From Mucilaginibacter sp. (GTDB lineage Bacteria; Bacteroidota; Bacteroidia; Sphingobacteriales; Sphingobacteriaceae): DNA of 47,306 bases. Shown piece by piece: positions 26,087-35,227 of the stretch. Location of the stretch: assembly GCA_028288305.1 (NCBI GenBank), contig JAQBOA010000077.1, positions 1 through 47,306 of the forward strand. The letters are read 5' to 3'. The notes beneath the pieces are model-generated. The model was not told the origin of the DNA. It worked only from the letters and a program-made list of their open reading frames with translations, and did no database searches. The translations under genes and the position numbers were made by a program. Position 1 is the first letter of the stretch. Every line of letters starts with the position of its first letter.

Positions 26087-27190
26087 CTAATTATTCTTCA
26101 AGCCAATCTGGTGGTTTTTGTAATCCATTAAAAATTCATTATCAGTGAAAAAATTAATACTGAAAATAGTTCTTGGGTCACCTGTAAAAGATGGCTTGGC
26201 AACCTGGGTTACATTATCAGTGCTGCTGGTAGTGTATTGATAAGTAAACCCACCGTTTGTGGTTAAAGTTATCGGAGTGTTATCAGGCAGCGTACTGATG
26301 TTATTAGGAGCTGCACTATTCTCTAGAAGATTAATAGCAGGTGTCCCTGTGTCAAATAATACGGTAGCCGAAAAACTTTGCCCGTTATAGCTTATCGTTG
26401 ATGGAATATCAGGTGAATATCCCCCCTGTGAAAAATAAGTAAGCGGGTGCATAATAAAACCAGAAGAGGAGGATAAGTCATTCGGGACCAATCCTATAGT
26501 AAGCAGATCGGATACATAGGTTCCGCTAATACTGAAAGCAGCCTTATTAAGCATCGCCAGTTTATAGCCACTTATTGCTCCATTTTTAGGGGCAAAATAG
26601 CTCAAAGGGCTTCCTATTGCATTATTAGCATAACTTACTCCGGGCCCAACCCCAAATATATCGTTTGAGTGCGCGGCCTGTTTTTGGCCTGTTGCTAAGT
26701 CAACAACTTTATAATATAAAAATATAGGTATACGGGTGGTTGTTATATTTCCGTTTTGGTTACCAACGGTAACTGTAGTATATGCAAGGTTCCCATACTC
26801 CTGTGTTCCACTTTGATTATTACCAAAGGCTATTACGGCTTGCTGAGGGGTAATGGTAATACCATTTACCGTTACTGAATCACCGGCTACCTGGATGCCG
26901 GCGTTACTGATCATGGATGCCGGCAAAATCCCCGTAGCGTCAATTGTCATGCCTGCTGAGCCGGTATCAAACACTAAAGGATAGTTAACCGTTTGCGTTC
27001 CAACTTTTGTAACCATTATAAATACCCTTTTATAAATACTGCTGTCTAATTCGTATAATCCAAGTGTTGCAAGACTGGTTGGCGCAGATGGGCCAGGTGT
27101 GTGATTATCCTTTTTACAAGCGGAAATCAGCATCACTATAAATAACAAGGCTACGAAAATCAGGTAATTATTTGGGTATGTTTTTTTCAT
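26087..27190 (-). CDS. Pepsin-like (two-lobed aspartic protease-like) lipoprotein
   Basis: A 367-residue lipoprotein with lipobox LISAC (Cys 25) and a proline-rich linker. It carries two aspartic protease triads, D75-T-G-S in YPLVFDTGSAGMTI and D280-T-G-T in TVLFDTGTPAINL, about 205 residues apart as in eukaryotic pepsins. DIFGVGPG (177-184) sits where pepsins have the G-I-L-G-L-G motif, and the end FLMDYKNHQIGL matches the pepsin tail F-D-x-x-x-x-x-I-G-F. The flap tyrosine is not obvious. It would be a surface or periplasmic endopeptidase if active. Bacterial members of the pepsin family are uncommon. It is a single gene with no clear operon partners. Confidence 0.7.
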   Translation of the reverse strand: MKKTYPNNYLIFVALLFIVMLISACKKDNHTPGPSAPTSLATLGLYELDSSIYKRVFIMVTKVGTQTVNYPLVFDTGSAGMTIDATGILPASMISNAGIQVAGDSVTVNGITITPQQAVIAFGNNQSGTQEYGNLAYTTVTVGNQNGNITTTRIPIFLYYKVVDLATGQKQAAHSNDIFGVGPGVSYANNAIGSPLSYFAPKNGAISGYKLAMLNKAAFSISGTYVSDLLTIGLVPNDLSSSSGFIMHPLTYFSQGGYSPDIPSTISYNGQSFSATVLFDTGTPAINLLENSAAPNNISTLPDNTPITLTTNGGFTYQYTTSSTDNVTQVAKPSFTGDPRTIFSINFFTDNEFLMDYKNHQIGLKNN

Positions 27191-27828
27191 GCTTTACTTT
27201 AATCTGTTGATAATATCCTTAAACGGCTTTTTGTAATTTACTGTATAACAACTGTTAAAAATTAAGTGTTGATTTAATTAAATCAAGTCCATTTGTAGGC
27301 TTAACAAGTTTGGCTGTGGAATATACGTACGAAAAGGACATTTTGTTCATTTTAAAAGCATTTTGATTTTACTTATAACCGCATCATTCTAAACATTAAT
27401 TAATGTGACTTTTGAATTGCGAGATTTTTTATCTAAAATGATTTTTTGGAGAGTATAATTAGTTAAATGCGCAGAAATTATAGCCATTTTCAAGAATTTG
27501 CTATTCCTTATAGCCGCTTATAACAATAAACGTTCAAAAAAATCGAGCGTTATTTAGGTTTTATTTGAAAATTTCAATATCTGTTTACAGCTTTTTATGA
27601 GTCGCGAATTTTAGAAAGGAAATATAATTTAAAGTAGTGAATTTATATCCTTTTATTATAATATAATTAAAATAATAAAATAAAATCACTAAAATTTACA
27701 TTAAAAACGACATCTATTGAGAATCTGATATTTTTTATTAATAAAAAATACGAAATTTTTTTAAAAAACAAGTTATTTTTTTAACTTAGTGATTAATTAA
27801 CATAAATTATATACTAAACTAAAAAAAC
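27191..27828. other. Very AT-rich intergenic region, no gene seen
   Basis: This 638-bp stretch lies between two divergent genes. It has long A/T runs, no reading frame of note and no hairpin that stands out. It must contain promoters for the pepsin-like lipoprotein and for the TonB receptor that follows; I could not place them with confidence. Confidence 0.5.
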
Positions 27829-30735
27829 ATGCGTGTACTTATACATTTATTTTCCTTAATGATGTGTTTTTTATTGTGCTCTAACGCTTTTTCACAAAAG
27901 CTAACAGGTACGGTAACAAGCGCTGGCAAACCCCTGCAGGGCGGCAGTGTACGGGCCCTGCCTTCCGGAGCAGGAACAGCTACCGACAGTTCTGGCAATT
28001 ACAGTCTTTCTTTAAAACCGGGTACTTACAAGGTAACTTATTCAGACATCGGCTTTGAGAGCAAAACCATAACCGTTGAGCTTGCCGAAGGCGAAAACAA
28101 AGTATTGAACGTAGATCTGACTGTTTCGCTAAGTTCTTTAAACGAAGTAGTGGTAACGGGTAACCGTGGTGGTGGCCGTACCAAAATTGAGTCGCCGGTA
28201 CCGGTAGATGTGATCAATATTAACACCATGAATACTAGTACGGCAAAACCTGACCTGATGAGCCAGTTGAATCAAAATGTACCCTCATTCAACTACAATA
28301 AGCAAAGTGGCGGCGATGGATCGGATGCTATTGACTTTGCAAGTTTGCGCGGGCTTGGCTTTGACCAAACATTAGTGCTTGTCAACGGTAAACGCCGTCA
28401 CTTATCGGCATTTGTTAATGAAGTAGGAACCCGTGGCCGCGGCAATAGTGGTACCGACTTAAATGCTATACCCGAAGCTGCTATTGACCATGTGGAAATA
28501 TTACGTGACGGCGCTTCTGCACAATACGGTTCTGATGCGATTGCAGGTGTTATCAACATCGTCTTGAAAAAAGATGTAAATCACCTGAACATTATTGGTG
28601 GGTTTAGCGGTTATAACGATCAAAAATATAATACGTTGAATAATGTTGATCCTGCCGCTTATTATACCGGCAAAAAATTCGATGGACAAACATTTACACT
28701 GGGCGCAAACTATGGGTTGCCAATCGGTAAAAATGGTGGTTTTATTAATATAGGCGCTAATTATGAAAACCAGGGTAAAACCTTTAGGGCTTACCCAGAT
28801 ACAAACTGGCAAACCAACCCAAATGCACAGCCTGTTGCCCGTGAGCGAAGAGCTTTTGGCGATGGGTCTGTTGAATCAGGTGGTGGTATGTACAACATGG
28901 AGATCCCTTTAGGTGGTACAAATACTACCTTTTATTCTTTTGGCGGATATAATTACAAACACTCCAATGTTTATGCTTATACCAGGAGTTGGAATTACGA
29001 TAATGGTCTAAGGGCCAATCCAACAAAGTTTCCGACAGATGCAAATGGCAACTTAATATTTGTGCCTGGTATTATGAAGGTGCTTGATTATCCTGATGGT
29101 TCAATAGGGCCTAATAATGTATACTACAATCCGCAGGAAGATGTTTACATGACAGATATATCTGCGGCTTTAGGATTCAAAGGAACAACAAAGAGTAATT
29201 GGGATTGGGATTTAAGCAATAACCTGGGCAGAAACGATTTCCATTATTGGGGCGAGAAAACTTTTAATGCCTCATTACCTTATATTCCGGGCCAGCCAAT
29301 TCAAACCCGTTTTGACGATGGTGGTTTTAACTTTTTACAAAATACTGCTAATGCCGATATAACAAAACGTTTCAGCAAAGTTGCCCAGGGGTTACAGCTT
29401 TCTTTCGGTGCTGAATTCAGGTATGAACGGTATAAGCTTTATGCCGGCGAACTTAACTCATATGTGGCGGGCGGGGCTACATTACCTGATGGTACGCCAA
29501 AAGCGTCCGGATCTGAAGGCTATCCAGGCTATCAGCCGACTACTGCATCGGTGGTAGGTGATGCATCGAAAGTGGACAGAACTAACGAAGCTGCTTATGC
29601 AGAAGCTGCTTTAGACGTAACCAAAGCATGGCTCATAGATGGAGCTGCCCGTGTAGAAAATTACTCTGATTTTGGCGGTGTAAGTACATTTAAGTTTGCA
29701 ACACGTTATAAGCTTACTGATAATTTTAACCTGCGAGGTTCGGTAAGCACGGGTTTCAGAGCTCCGTCCCTCCAACAGCTTAACTTCAGCAATACAAACA
29801 CTACTATAATTGGCGGTAACCTGGTATATACCAAGCTTGTTCCTAACTATTCTGACGTTGCTAAAACAGCAGGCATACCTAAATTAACACAGGAAACTTC
29901 CGTTAATTACAGTGTAGGATTTGCATGGCAACCTATAAAAAATATAACAGTTACTGTAGACGGTTATGAGATATTAGTTAAAAACAGGATAGTTATATCC
30001 GGGTTATATGCAACCGGTGATCCGACCCTGGGTGTTCCTTTAAATAATATATTAACCAGCCAGGGGATTGGCGATGCACAGTTTTTTGCAAACGCAGTTA
30101 ATACCACTAACAGGGGTATTGATATTGTTGTGGATTATAAAAAACGTTGGGAGAAAAGTCATTTTTCAGCATTGCTGGCCGGTAATATACAAGATTTAAC
30201 AATTGATAAAATCAATATTCCTTCTACTTTCAAACATTCAGCTTCTGATAGTGCCACTTTCTTTTCTGACAGAGAACAGTATTTCCTGAAAGCAAGCGCT
30301 CCAAAAGCGAAGTTTACACTTAATTTGGAATATGGCGTAAACAAGTTCTCTATCGGTACCCACCTTACTTATTTTGGGGATGTAAAAGAACTGGGTTTTG
30401 GTGAAACAAGTGCACCTGCCAACGCGCCTGATCCATTTTTCCCTTATGTAACGCTGGACAATAGTGGCGCAAAAGTGCCTGAAATTTTCGACTTTAAACC
30501 GAAAGTAACTACAGATGTGTACATATCTCTTAAAATCAACAAAACTGTATCGTGGACAGCCGGAATAGATAACCTCTTCAATGTACATCCTGATACTAAT
30601 TTGGTAAAAGGCTCAGTAAGTCCAACCAGTGGCAGCAGTTCCTTTGGCGACAGCGAGTCAGGCGGTCCGTTTGAGGCGGTTCAAATGGGTTTCAATGGTA
30701 TGAGAATATTTACCAAACTTGCATTTAATTTTTAA
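27829..30735 (+). CDS. TonB-dependent receptor with carboxypeptidase-like domain
   Basis: A 968-residue outer membrane receptor. A signal peptide ending near NAFSQ (residue 23) precedes a carboxypeptidase-regulatory-like domain (24-105: KLTGTVTSAGKPLQGGSV), a TonB-box-like segment (NEVVVTGNR), a plug (about 118-245, with SLRGLGFDQTLVLVNGKR and IEILRDG-like VEILRDGASAQYGSDAIAG) and a barrel with the final aromatic FTKLAFNF. The plug is of the siderophore/vitamin receptor type, and no SusD follows, so the ligand may be a metal complex, a peptide or a small sugar. It is monocistronic: a long AT-rich leader region precedes it and a terminator follows 26 bp after its stop. Confidence 0.9.
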   Translation: MRVLIHLFSLMMCFLLCSNAFSQKLTGTVTSAGKPLQGGSVRALPSGAGTATDSSGNYSLSLKPGTYKVTYSDIGFESKTITVELAEGENKVLNVDLTVSLSSLNEVVVTGNRGGGRTKIESPVPVDVININTMNTSTAKPDLMSQLNQNVPSFNYNKQSGGDGSDAIDFASLRGLGFDQTLVLVNGKRRHLSAFVNEVGTRGRGNSGTDLNAIPEAAIDHVEILRDGASAQYGSDAIAGVINIVLKKDVNHLNIIGGFSGYNDQKYNTLNNVDPAAYYTGKKFDGQTFTLGANYGLPIGKNGGFINIGANYENQGKTFRAYPDTNWQTNPNAQPVARERRAFGDGSVESGGGMYNMEIPLGGTNTTFYSFGGYNYKHSNVYAYTRSWNYDNGLRANPTKFPTDANGNLIFVPGIMKVLDYPDGSIGPNNVYYNPQEDVYMTDISAALGFKGTTKSNWDWDLSNNLGRNDFHYWGEKTFNASLPYIPGQPIQTRFDDGGFNFLQNTANADITKRFSKVAQGLQLSFGAEFRYERYKLYAGELNSYVAGGATLPDGTPKASGSEGYPGYQPTTASVVGDASKVDRTNEAAYAEAALDVTKAWLIDGAARVENYSDFGGVSTFKFATRYKLTDNFNLRGSVSTGFRAPSLQQLNFSNTNTTIIGGNLVYTKLVPNYSDVAKTAGIPKLTQETSVNYSVGFAWQPIKNITVTVDGYEILVKNRIVISGLYATGDPTLGVPLNNILTSQGIGDAQFFANAVNTTNRGIDIVVDYKKRWEKSHFSALLAGNIQDLTIDKINIPSTFKHSASDSATFFSDREQYFLKASAPKAKFTLNLEYGVNKFSIGTHLTYFGDVKELGFGETSAPANAPDPFFPYVTLDNSGAKVPEIFDFKPKVTTDVYISLKINKTVSWTAGIDNLFNVHPDTNLVKGSVSPTSGSSSFGDSESGGPFEAVQMGFNGMRIFTKLAFNF

Positions 30736-30761
30736 TAGCATTTAATCCTAAACATTCTGAA

Positions 30762-30798
30762 GGCCGTCTCCTATCAATTATGAGGCGGCCTCTTTTTT
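30762..30798 (+). terminator. Terminator of the second TonB receptor gene
   Basis: Stem 30762-30770 with 30782-30790 (GGCCGTCTC / GAGGCGGCC, one G-T pair), followed by a T-run (30791-30798). A similar hairpin ends the DUF3494 gene (32197-32222), and both are followed by a DUF3175 sequence on the other strand. Confidence 0.8.
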
Positions 30799-30800
30799 AT

Positions 30801-30940
30801 CACTGCTTTTCCGCCAAACATCTTATTACATTCATCTTTTTCCTGTTCAAACAGGTCGCTTTGAGATTTCTGAAATTTTTGCCTGCACTATTTACATAAA
30901 AAAGTTTAAACATTAGACCTCAGAAACGGTATGGCCGTCT
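30801..30940 (-). pseudogene. Decayed second copy of the DUF3175 gene
   Basis: Translated on the minus strand, one frame gives PYRF-stop-GLMFKLFYVNSAGKNF and the next frame gives QKSQSDLFEQEKDECNKMF. Together these follow the C-terminal part of the intact protein at 32259-32567 (PYRSAMSMLTFYINRAGKNL, then SQKDILEKAKDELRKAF). The remnant therefore has one internal stop and one frameshift, and lacks the charged N-terminus. It lies directly after a terminator similar to the one beside the intact gene. The rest of the gap up to 31297 shows nothing I can identify. Confidence 0.75.
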
Positions 30941-31297
30941 TGTTTAAGTGCTTTACTATAATATTTACTCACCGTTTATTAGTTGATTAACTACAATATA
31001 TTCCCATAAACTAATCATAACGTATCAAGACAAGTAATTAACACTTTTTCAATTGGTTATGGATTGATTTTTATTTTAGTCTTATTCAATTGTTTAAAAC
31101 CTGCCTTACAGAGGCGTACAAGCTATAATGAGATAAAAAGGCTATAGAAGTTATAGGGCTATATTCAAAAGAAAGAAAACGCATTTAATGTAGGCACTTG
31201 CTTTGCAAGCTCAGGGCAGGTCGCATTTCCCTGAATTCCTATCAAATAAAGGATCACGAAGATAAAACTCTTATCTATTGTTAAAAAATAACTAATC

Positions 31298-32170
31298 ATG
31301 AGAAAAAAAATTCATTTTATTAAAAGTGCCGAAGTGCGTCAATGCCAGGGCAATTCTAAACTATTCAATGCCATTTGGTTTTTACCGTTATTGCTATCCG
31401 TATTTACGTTTGGATGTCAGAAAGATAACTCAAGCAGCACTTTACCCAAATCTTCAATAACGTCAAGCTTTGCAGCAACAACCATTGATGTTGATCCGCC
31501 GCCTGTAAACCTTGGAACAGCAGGAAATTTTACAATTTTAACGGAAACCGGAATTTCAACTACTGGTGTTACTTCAATTATCGGAGATATAGGAGTAAGT
31601 CCCATAGCATCGACCGCGATCACCGGATTTGGATTAATAAATGATGCCAGTAACCAATTTTCCCATACTCCTATTGTAATTGGAAAAGTTTACGCAGCTA
31701 ATTATGCGCCTCCTACTCCGTCTAAAATGACTACAGCCATAAGCGATATGAAAACCGCATTTACCTCAGCAAATGGCCGCACATTTCCCGCCCCTATTGT
31801 TGGAAAATATGCGGGAGATATCAGTGGCCAGACTTTACCTCCTGGCCTGTATAAATGGAGCACAGGAGTTTTAATAACAAATACCGGGGTTACATTAAAC
31901 GGCCAGGCAGATGATGTATGGGTTTTCCAGATCGCACAAAATCTTACCGTAAATAATGGTGCTATTATTCATTTGACAGGCGGTGCATTAGCCAAAAACG
32001 TCTTCTGGGTAGTATCCGGAAAAGCGACCCTCGGAACAACTGTTAATTTTAGCGGAATTATTCTGAGTAAAACACTTATCTCCCTAAATACCAATGCTAA
32101 GGTTACCGGCAGATTATTTGCACAAACAGCGGTTACATTAATTGCAAACACTGTTAAGCCGAATAATTAA
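31298..32170 (+). CDS. Ice-binding-like (DUF3494) lipoprotein
   Basis: A 290-residue exported protein. The hydrophobic segment at about 27-40 ends in a lipobox-like FTFGC, so it is probably a lipoprotein with an unusually long N-region. From residue 68 the DUF3494 fold is clear: LGTAGNFTILTETGIST, TSIIGDIGVSPIAS, GDISGQTLPPGLYKWSTGV, ADDVWVFQIAQNLTV and KNVFWVVSGKATLGTTVNFSGIILS. This beta-solenoid is the fold of bacterial ice-binding proteins, but many members are adhesins with no proven ice activity. Threonine-rich faces are visible but not regular enough to claim ice binding. The gene is flanked by a decayed and an intact copy of a DUF3175 gene. Confidence 0.87.
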   Translation: MRKKIHFIKSAEVRQCQGNSKLFNAIWFLPLLLSVFTFGCQKDNSSSTLPKSSITSSFAATTIDVDPPPVNLGTAGNFTILTETGISTTGVTSIIGDIGVSPIASTAITGFGLINDASNQFSHTPIVIGKVYAANYAPPTPSKMTTAISDMKTAFTSANGRTFPAPIVGKYAGDISGQTLPPGLYKWSTGVLITNTGVTLNGQADDVWVFQIAQNLTVNNGAIIHLTGGALAKNVFWVVSGKATLGTTVNFSGIILSKTLISLNTNAKVTGRLFAQTAVTLIANTVKPNN

Positions 32171-32196
32171 TATAATTCTTGTAAACCAATAAGTTT

Positions 32197-32228
32197 GAAG
32201 CTGTCTCCAAAGAGGCGGCTTCTTTTGT
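32197..32228 (+). terminator. Terminator of the DUF3494 gene
   Basis: Stem 32197-32207 with 32212-32222 (11 bp, two G-T type mismatches), a 4-base loop, then TCTTTTGTTTT. It lies 27 bp after the stop codon and between convergent genes, so it may serve both. Confidence 0.7.
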
Positions 32229-32258
32229 TTTAAACGCGACCTAAACGAGTTTGGCCCA

Positions 32259-32567
32259 TTACCTTCCAAATGCTTTTCTTAACTCATCCTTCGCTTTTTC
32301 GAGTATGTCTTTTTGGGAACCCTCCAAATTTTTACCTGCGCGATTTATGTAAAAAGTAAGCATAGACATAGCAGAACGATATGGAGAAGATTTTTTGCGT
32401 TTGCTTTTCTCTGCAGATTTTTTTAAGGATTCCGCTATTTCTTTAGGGTCTTTTGATTCAAATATATTGTTTTGTAAATCAAGCGCGTCGCTGTGTTCTG
32501 TTACCTCTGCCGACCATTTCTTCTTCGAAGTTTTGGCTTTCTTTTCGTGTGAATGTGTCGTTGTCAT
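32259..32567 (-). CDS. DUF3175 family protein
   Basis: A 102-residue, very lysine-rich cytoplasmic protein. The N-terminal half is charged and probably disordered (KKAKTSKKKWSAEVTEHSDAL). The C-terminal half carries the DUF3175 signature SSPYRSAMSMLTFYINRAGK followed by an amphipathic helix (SQKDILEKAKDELRKAFG). The W-S-x-x-V-T-x-x-S-D-A-L-D-L motif near the start is also typical. The function of the family is unknown; its charge could fit nucleic acid binding. It is a single gene. A decayed copy lies about 1.4 kb away on the same strand. Confidence 0.82.
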   Translation of the reverse strand: MTTTHSHEKKAKTSKKKWSAEVTEHSDALDLQNNIFESKDPKEIAESLKKSAEKSKRKKSSPYRSAMSMLTFYINRAGKNLEGSQKDILEKAKDELRKAFGR

Positions 32568-32699
32568 ATTTAGATTGTTTAAAGTCTTTCAATCTTATTT
32601 AATTAATATTTGATATTATATAGTTAAACAATAATAATACCAATTTGTATATAAAGTAATCGTGGCCGTTGCTTGTAATCATTTCAACTTTTAATTTTT

Positions 32700-33791
32700 A
32701 TGGAGCTTTCGGAAATCATCAAACAGCGGATCAACTTTGAAGGACCTATTTCCTTCCGGGATTTTATGGAAATGGCCCTTTATTATCCGGGATTGGGTTA
32801 CTATACCTCTAAACAAGATATAATAGGCTGCAATGGTGACTTTTATACCAGTTCCAATCTTACCGAAGTGTTTGGTGCAATGATAGGAAAACAGTTGGAA
32901 GAAATGTGGCGCTTAACCGGTGAAAAAGAATTTACTATAGTTGAGTTCGGGGCTGGCACAGGAGCTCTTTGTCATGATATATTGGATTATCTGAAAGGAA
33001 ATCCGGTTTTTTATGACAAGCTTCATTATGCTATTATTGAAAAAAGTCTAGTTATGTGCGAAAAAGAAAAGACACATTTAAATGAAAAAGTAAGCTGGTA
33101 CGATTCCATTCATGATCTTAATAGCATAACCGGTTGTATTTTATCTAATGAATTGGTAGATAATTTTCCGGTTTACCAGGTGGTGATGGAAGATGAACTA
33201 ATGGAGGTTTTTGTAGATTATCATAATGGTTTTGCAGAATTGCTAATGCCTGCTGATAAGGCGCTTAAAGATTACCTGTACGAACTGAATATCCTTTTAC
33301 CAAAAGGATTCCGAACTGAGATAAACCTGGATGCAATAGATTGGATCAAAGCTATTTCCTCATCACTAAAAAAAGGATATGTGATGACAATAGATTACGG
33401 CCATACAACAGAAGCAATGTACAAGTCTTGCCGGAGTTATGGTACTTTGCTATGCTATCATCAGCATCAGATTACCGACCAACCTTATCAAAATATAGGT
33501 GAACAGGATATAACATCTCATGTTAACTTTTCTTCTTTATGCCATTGGGGGCTGAAAAACGGACTGACTCTTTGCGGGTTAACCAGCCAGGCAGAGTTTC
33601 TGCTCGCCCTTGGGTTTAAAGATTATTTAAGAAAAACTGCCGAAAATACCGGGAATATAGCACAACTTGCTATGAAAGAAATTATGCTTACCCGTAAACT
33701 TTTGATGGATATGGGAACCCGGTTTAAGGTGCTCATTCAGCAAAAGGGCATAGAAGAAAAAGAACTGCTGCAGGGCTTAAAAGTTTCTTAA
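32700..33791 (+). CDS. MidA/NDUFAF7-type SAM-dependent methyltransferase
   Basis: A 363-residue soluble protein of the DUF185/COG1565 methyltransferase family. The start GPISFRDFMEMALYYPGLGYYTS is characteristic, and IVEFGAGTGALCHDIL (about 79-94) is the SAM-binding motif I; GCILSNELVDNFPVYQV is the conserved motif after strand 4. The eukaryotic relative NDUFAF7 (MidA) methylates an arginine of complex I subunit NDUFS2; the bacterial substrate is not established and no nuo gene is in the window. It is a single gene; AGTCTTAAG-type hairpin sequence follows its stop. Confidence 0.88.
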   Translation: MELSEIIKQRINFEGPISFRDFMEMALYYPGLGYYTSKQDIIGCNGDFYTSSNLTEVFGAMIGKQLEEMWRLTGEKEFTIVEFGAGTGALCHDILDYLKGNPVFYDKLHYAIIEKSLVMCEKEKTHLNEKVSWYDSIHDLNSITGCILSNELVDNFPVYQVVMEDELMEVFVDYHNGFAELLMPADKALKDYLYELNILLPKGFRTEINLDAIDWIKAISSSLKKGYVMTIDYGHTTEAMYKSCRSYGTLLCYHQHQITDQPYQNIGEQDITSHVNFSSLCHWGLKNGLTLCGLTSQAEFLLALGFKDYLRKTAENTGNIAQLAMKEIMLTRKLLMDMGTRFKVLIQQKGIEEKELLQGLKVS

Positions 33792-33829
33792 CAAGAAGAA
33801 ACACATTCCCAAATAAAGTTAAGAAACAG

Positions 33830-33871
33830 AGTCTTACTAAGGACTCGCGACTTAGAACTAAAGACTTTTTT
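33830..33871. repeat. AGTCTT-type hairpin between convergent genes
   Basis: AGTCTTACTAAGGACT on one side and ACTTAGAACTAAAGACT on the other can pair, followed by a T-run on the plus strand. It lies between the methyltransferase and DUF421 genes and overlaps the end of the latter. It probably works as a terminator for the methyltransferase and belongs to the dispersed repeat family noted at 7409. Confidence 0.5.
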
Positions 33872-34349
33872 TAATAGCGCTGATCTCTCCGTTGCGTTCA
33901 ATATATATCTTATCAATTTTATCAAGGTCATCAGTCAATGCAGACTTCCTGACCCCCTGCATAATTTCTTCTTCACATAACAAGGCCCTATGAATTTTAT
34001 CCCTGTTAAAATGTCCATCATTAAAAAGAAGTATTTTATTTCCTTCAAGTATTTCGCTAAACCTTTCACTACGCGAAATTAACCAGCCTAAAAAACGGTG
34101 CAAAATCACTATAGTAAAGCAGGCAATAACAACAGGCAAAAAAGGTGATACGCCAACTATTGCACGGCTTAATATAGCGCCGAGCGATATAACAATAATA
34201 TTATCTAATGGGGTACGTATGCCAAAAGAGCGTCTTCCCGATATTCTTATTAATACCAGGGCAATTAAAAAAATCACTATTGCCCGGCTGCTCATTTGCA
34301 AAATGTTTAAATCCTTTCCCTCACCAAATATTTCAACTAACGTTTTCAT
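33858..34349 (-). CDS. DUF421 (YetF/YcaP-like) membrane protein
   Basis: A 163-residue protein. Three hydrophobic helices (about 18-36, 50-66 and 70-88) precede a soluble domain. The motif RISGRRSFGIRTPLDNIIVISLGAIL, cut here to its key parts R-R-S-F-G and T-P-x-D-N-I-I, and the soluble part SEILEGNKILLFNDG match the DUF421 family. The family is linked to spore or envelope stress functions in Bacillus, but its biochemical role is unknown. At 163 residues it is shorter than the roughly 220 of Bacillus YetF but typical of the Bacteroidota form. It is a single gene. Confidence 0.83.
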   Translation of the reverse strand: MKTLVEIFGEGKDLNILQMSSRAIVIFLIALVLIRISGRRSFGIRTPLDNIIVISLGAILSRAIVGVSPFLPVVIACFTIVILHRFLGWLISRSERFSEILEGNKILLFNDGHFNRDKIHRALLCEEEIMQGVRKSALTDDLDKIDKIYIERNGEISAIKKSL

Positions 34350-34585
34350 AAAAAATTATTAAGATAATGTTAACATATTAAGCCTGCAATCGTTTTATCA
34401 AAAGGATACAATTCATTTCAATCTTGATCGCAGATAGTTAAATTAAATTTTTAAATGCCATTCTTCAAGCATTTCTAAAACAAGAACCTCAACAGCCATA
34501 AAACTATTTTTAGAAATTCAGGTTATCTTAATTTCAAGAACCATACGGTTATAATACTTATTTCTTAATAAATGAGTAATTCATT

Positions 34586-35227
34586 ATGGATCCAAAAATA
34601 AAAACAGTTATTATTATTGTTGCTCATCCTGATGATGAGACTTTATGGGCTGGCGGTACTATTTTGAACAATCCTTCATGGCGCTGTTTTATAATATGTT
34701 TGTGCAGAAAAAACGACCCTGACCGCGCTCCAAAATTTCAAAAAGCTTTAAAAATTCTTGGAGCCGCTGGAATAATGGGTGACCTGGATGACGGATCAGA
34801 ACAAAACCCTTTTGCTGAAACCGAGGTTGAAGATTCGATTCTCCAACTTTTACCTACGGGGTATTTTGACCTGGTTATCACCCATAGCATTTACGGCGAA
34901 TATACCCGGCATCGCAGACATGAAGAAATTGGAAAAGCTGTTGTTAATCTTTGGAATTCCGGCAAGTTAGCTGCTACCGAGCTCTGGGCATTTGCTTACG
35001 AAGACCATCATAGAGCTTATTATCCAATAATAATAGAAGATGCGCCAATCTATTATGTGCTTCCGAATCATATTTGGGAATCGAAATACAACATCATTAC
35101 ATCGGTTTACGGATTTGAAAAAGATAGTTGGGAAGCACAAACTACGCCAAAAGAAGAAGCTTTTTGGCAATTTTTTAATGCCGGCCAGGCTAAGCAATGG
35201 CTGGTTACCGGAACTTATTTATTATGA
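34586..35227 (+). CDS. PIG-L family deacetylase
   Basis: A 213-residue LmbE/PIG-L protein. The zinc motif AHPDDE (13-18, ligands H14 and D17) follows the first strand, and the third histidine is supplied by the RHRRHEEIGKAV helix. The family removes an acetyl group from N-acetylglucosamine in a conjugate (GlcNAc-PI, mycothiol or bacillithiol precursors, antibiotics). The glycosyltransferase gene starts with an ATGA overlap at its stop, so the two are translationally coupled. The likely job is removal of an acetyl group from the sugar that the GT4 enzyme transfers or has transferred (inference). The 236 bp before it hold no other gene. Confidence 0.88.
   Translation: MDPKIKTVIIIVAHPDDETLWAGGTILNNPSWRCFIICLCRKNDPDRAPKFQKALKILGAAGIMGDLDDGSEQNPFAETEVEDSILQLLPTGYFDLVITHSIYGEYTRHRRHEEIGKAVVNLWNSGKLAATELWAFAYEDHHRAYYPIIIEDAPIYYVLPNHIWESKYNIITSVYGFEKDSWEAQTTPKEEAFWQFFNAGQAKQWLVTGTYLL

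Noticed and set aside
31298..32170. True ice-binding (antifreeze) function for the DUF3494 protein
   Set aside because: The fold is clear, but regular threonine arrays on one face are not, and many members are adhesins; the name is kept as ice-binding-like only.
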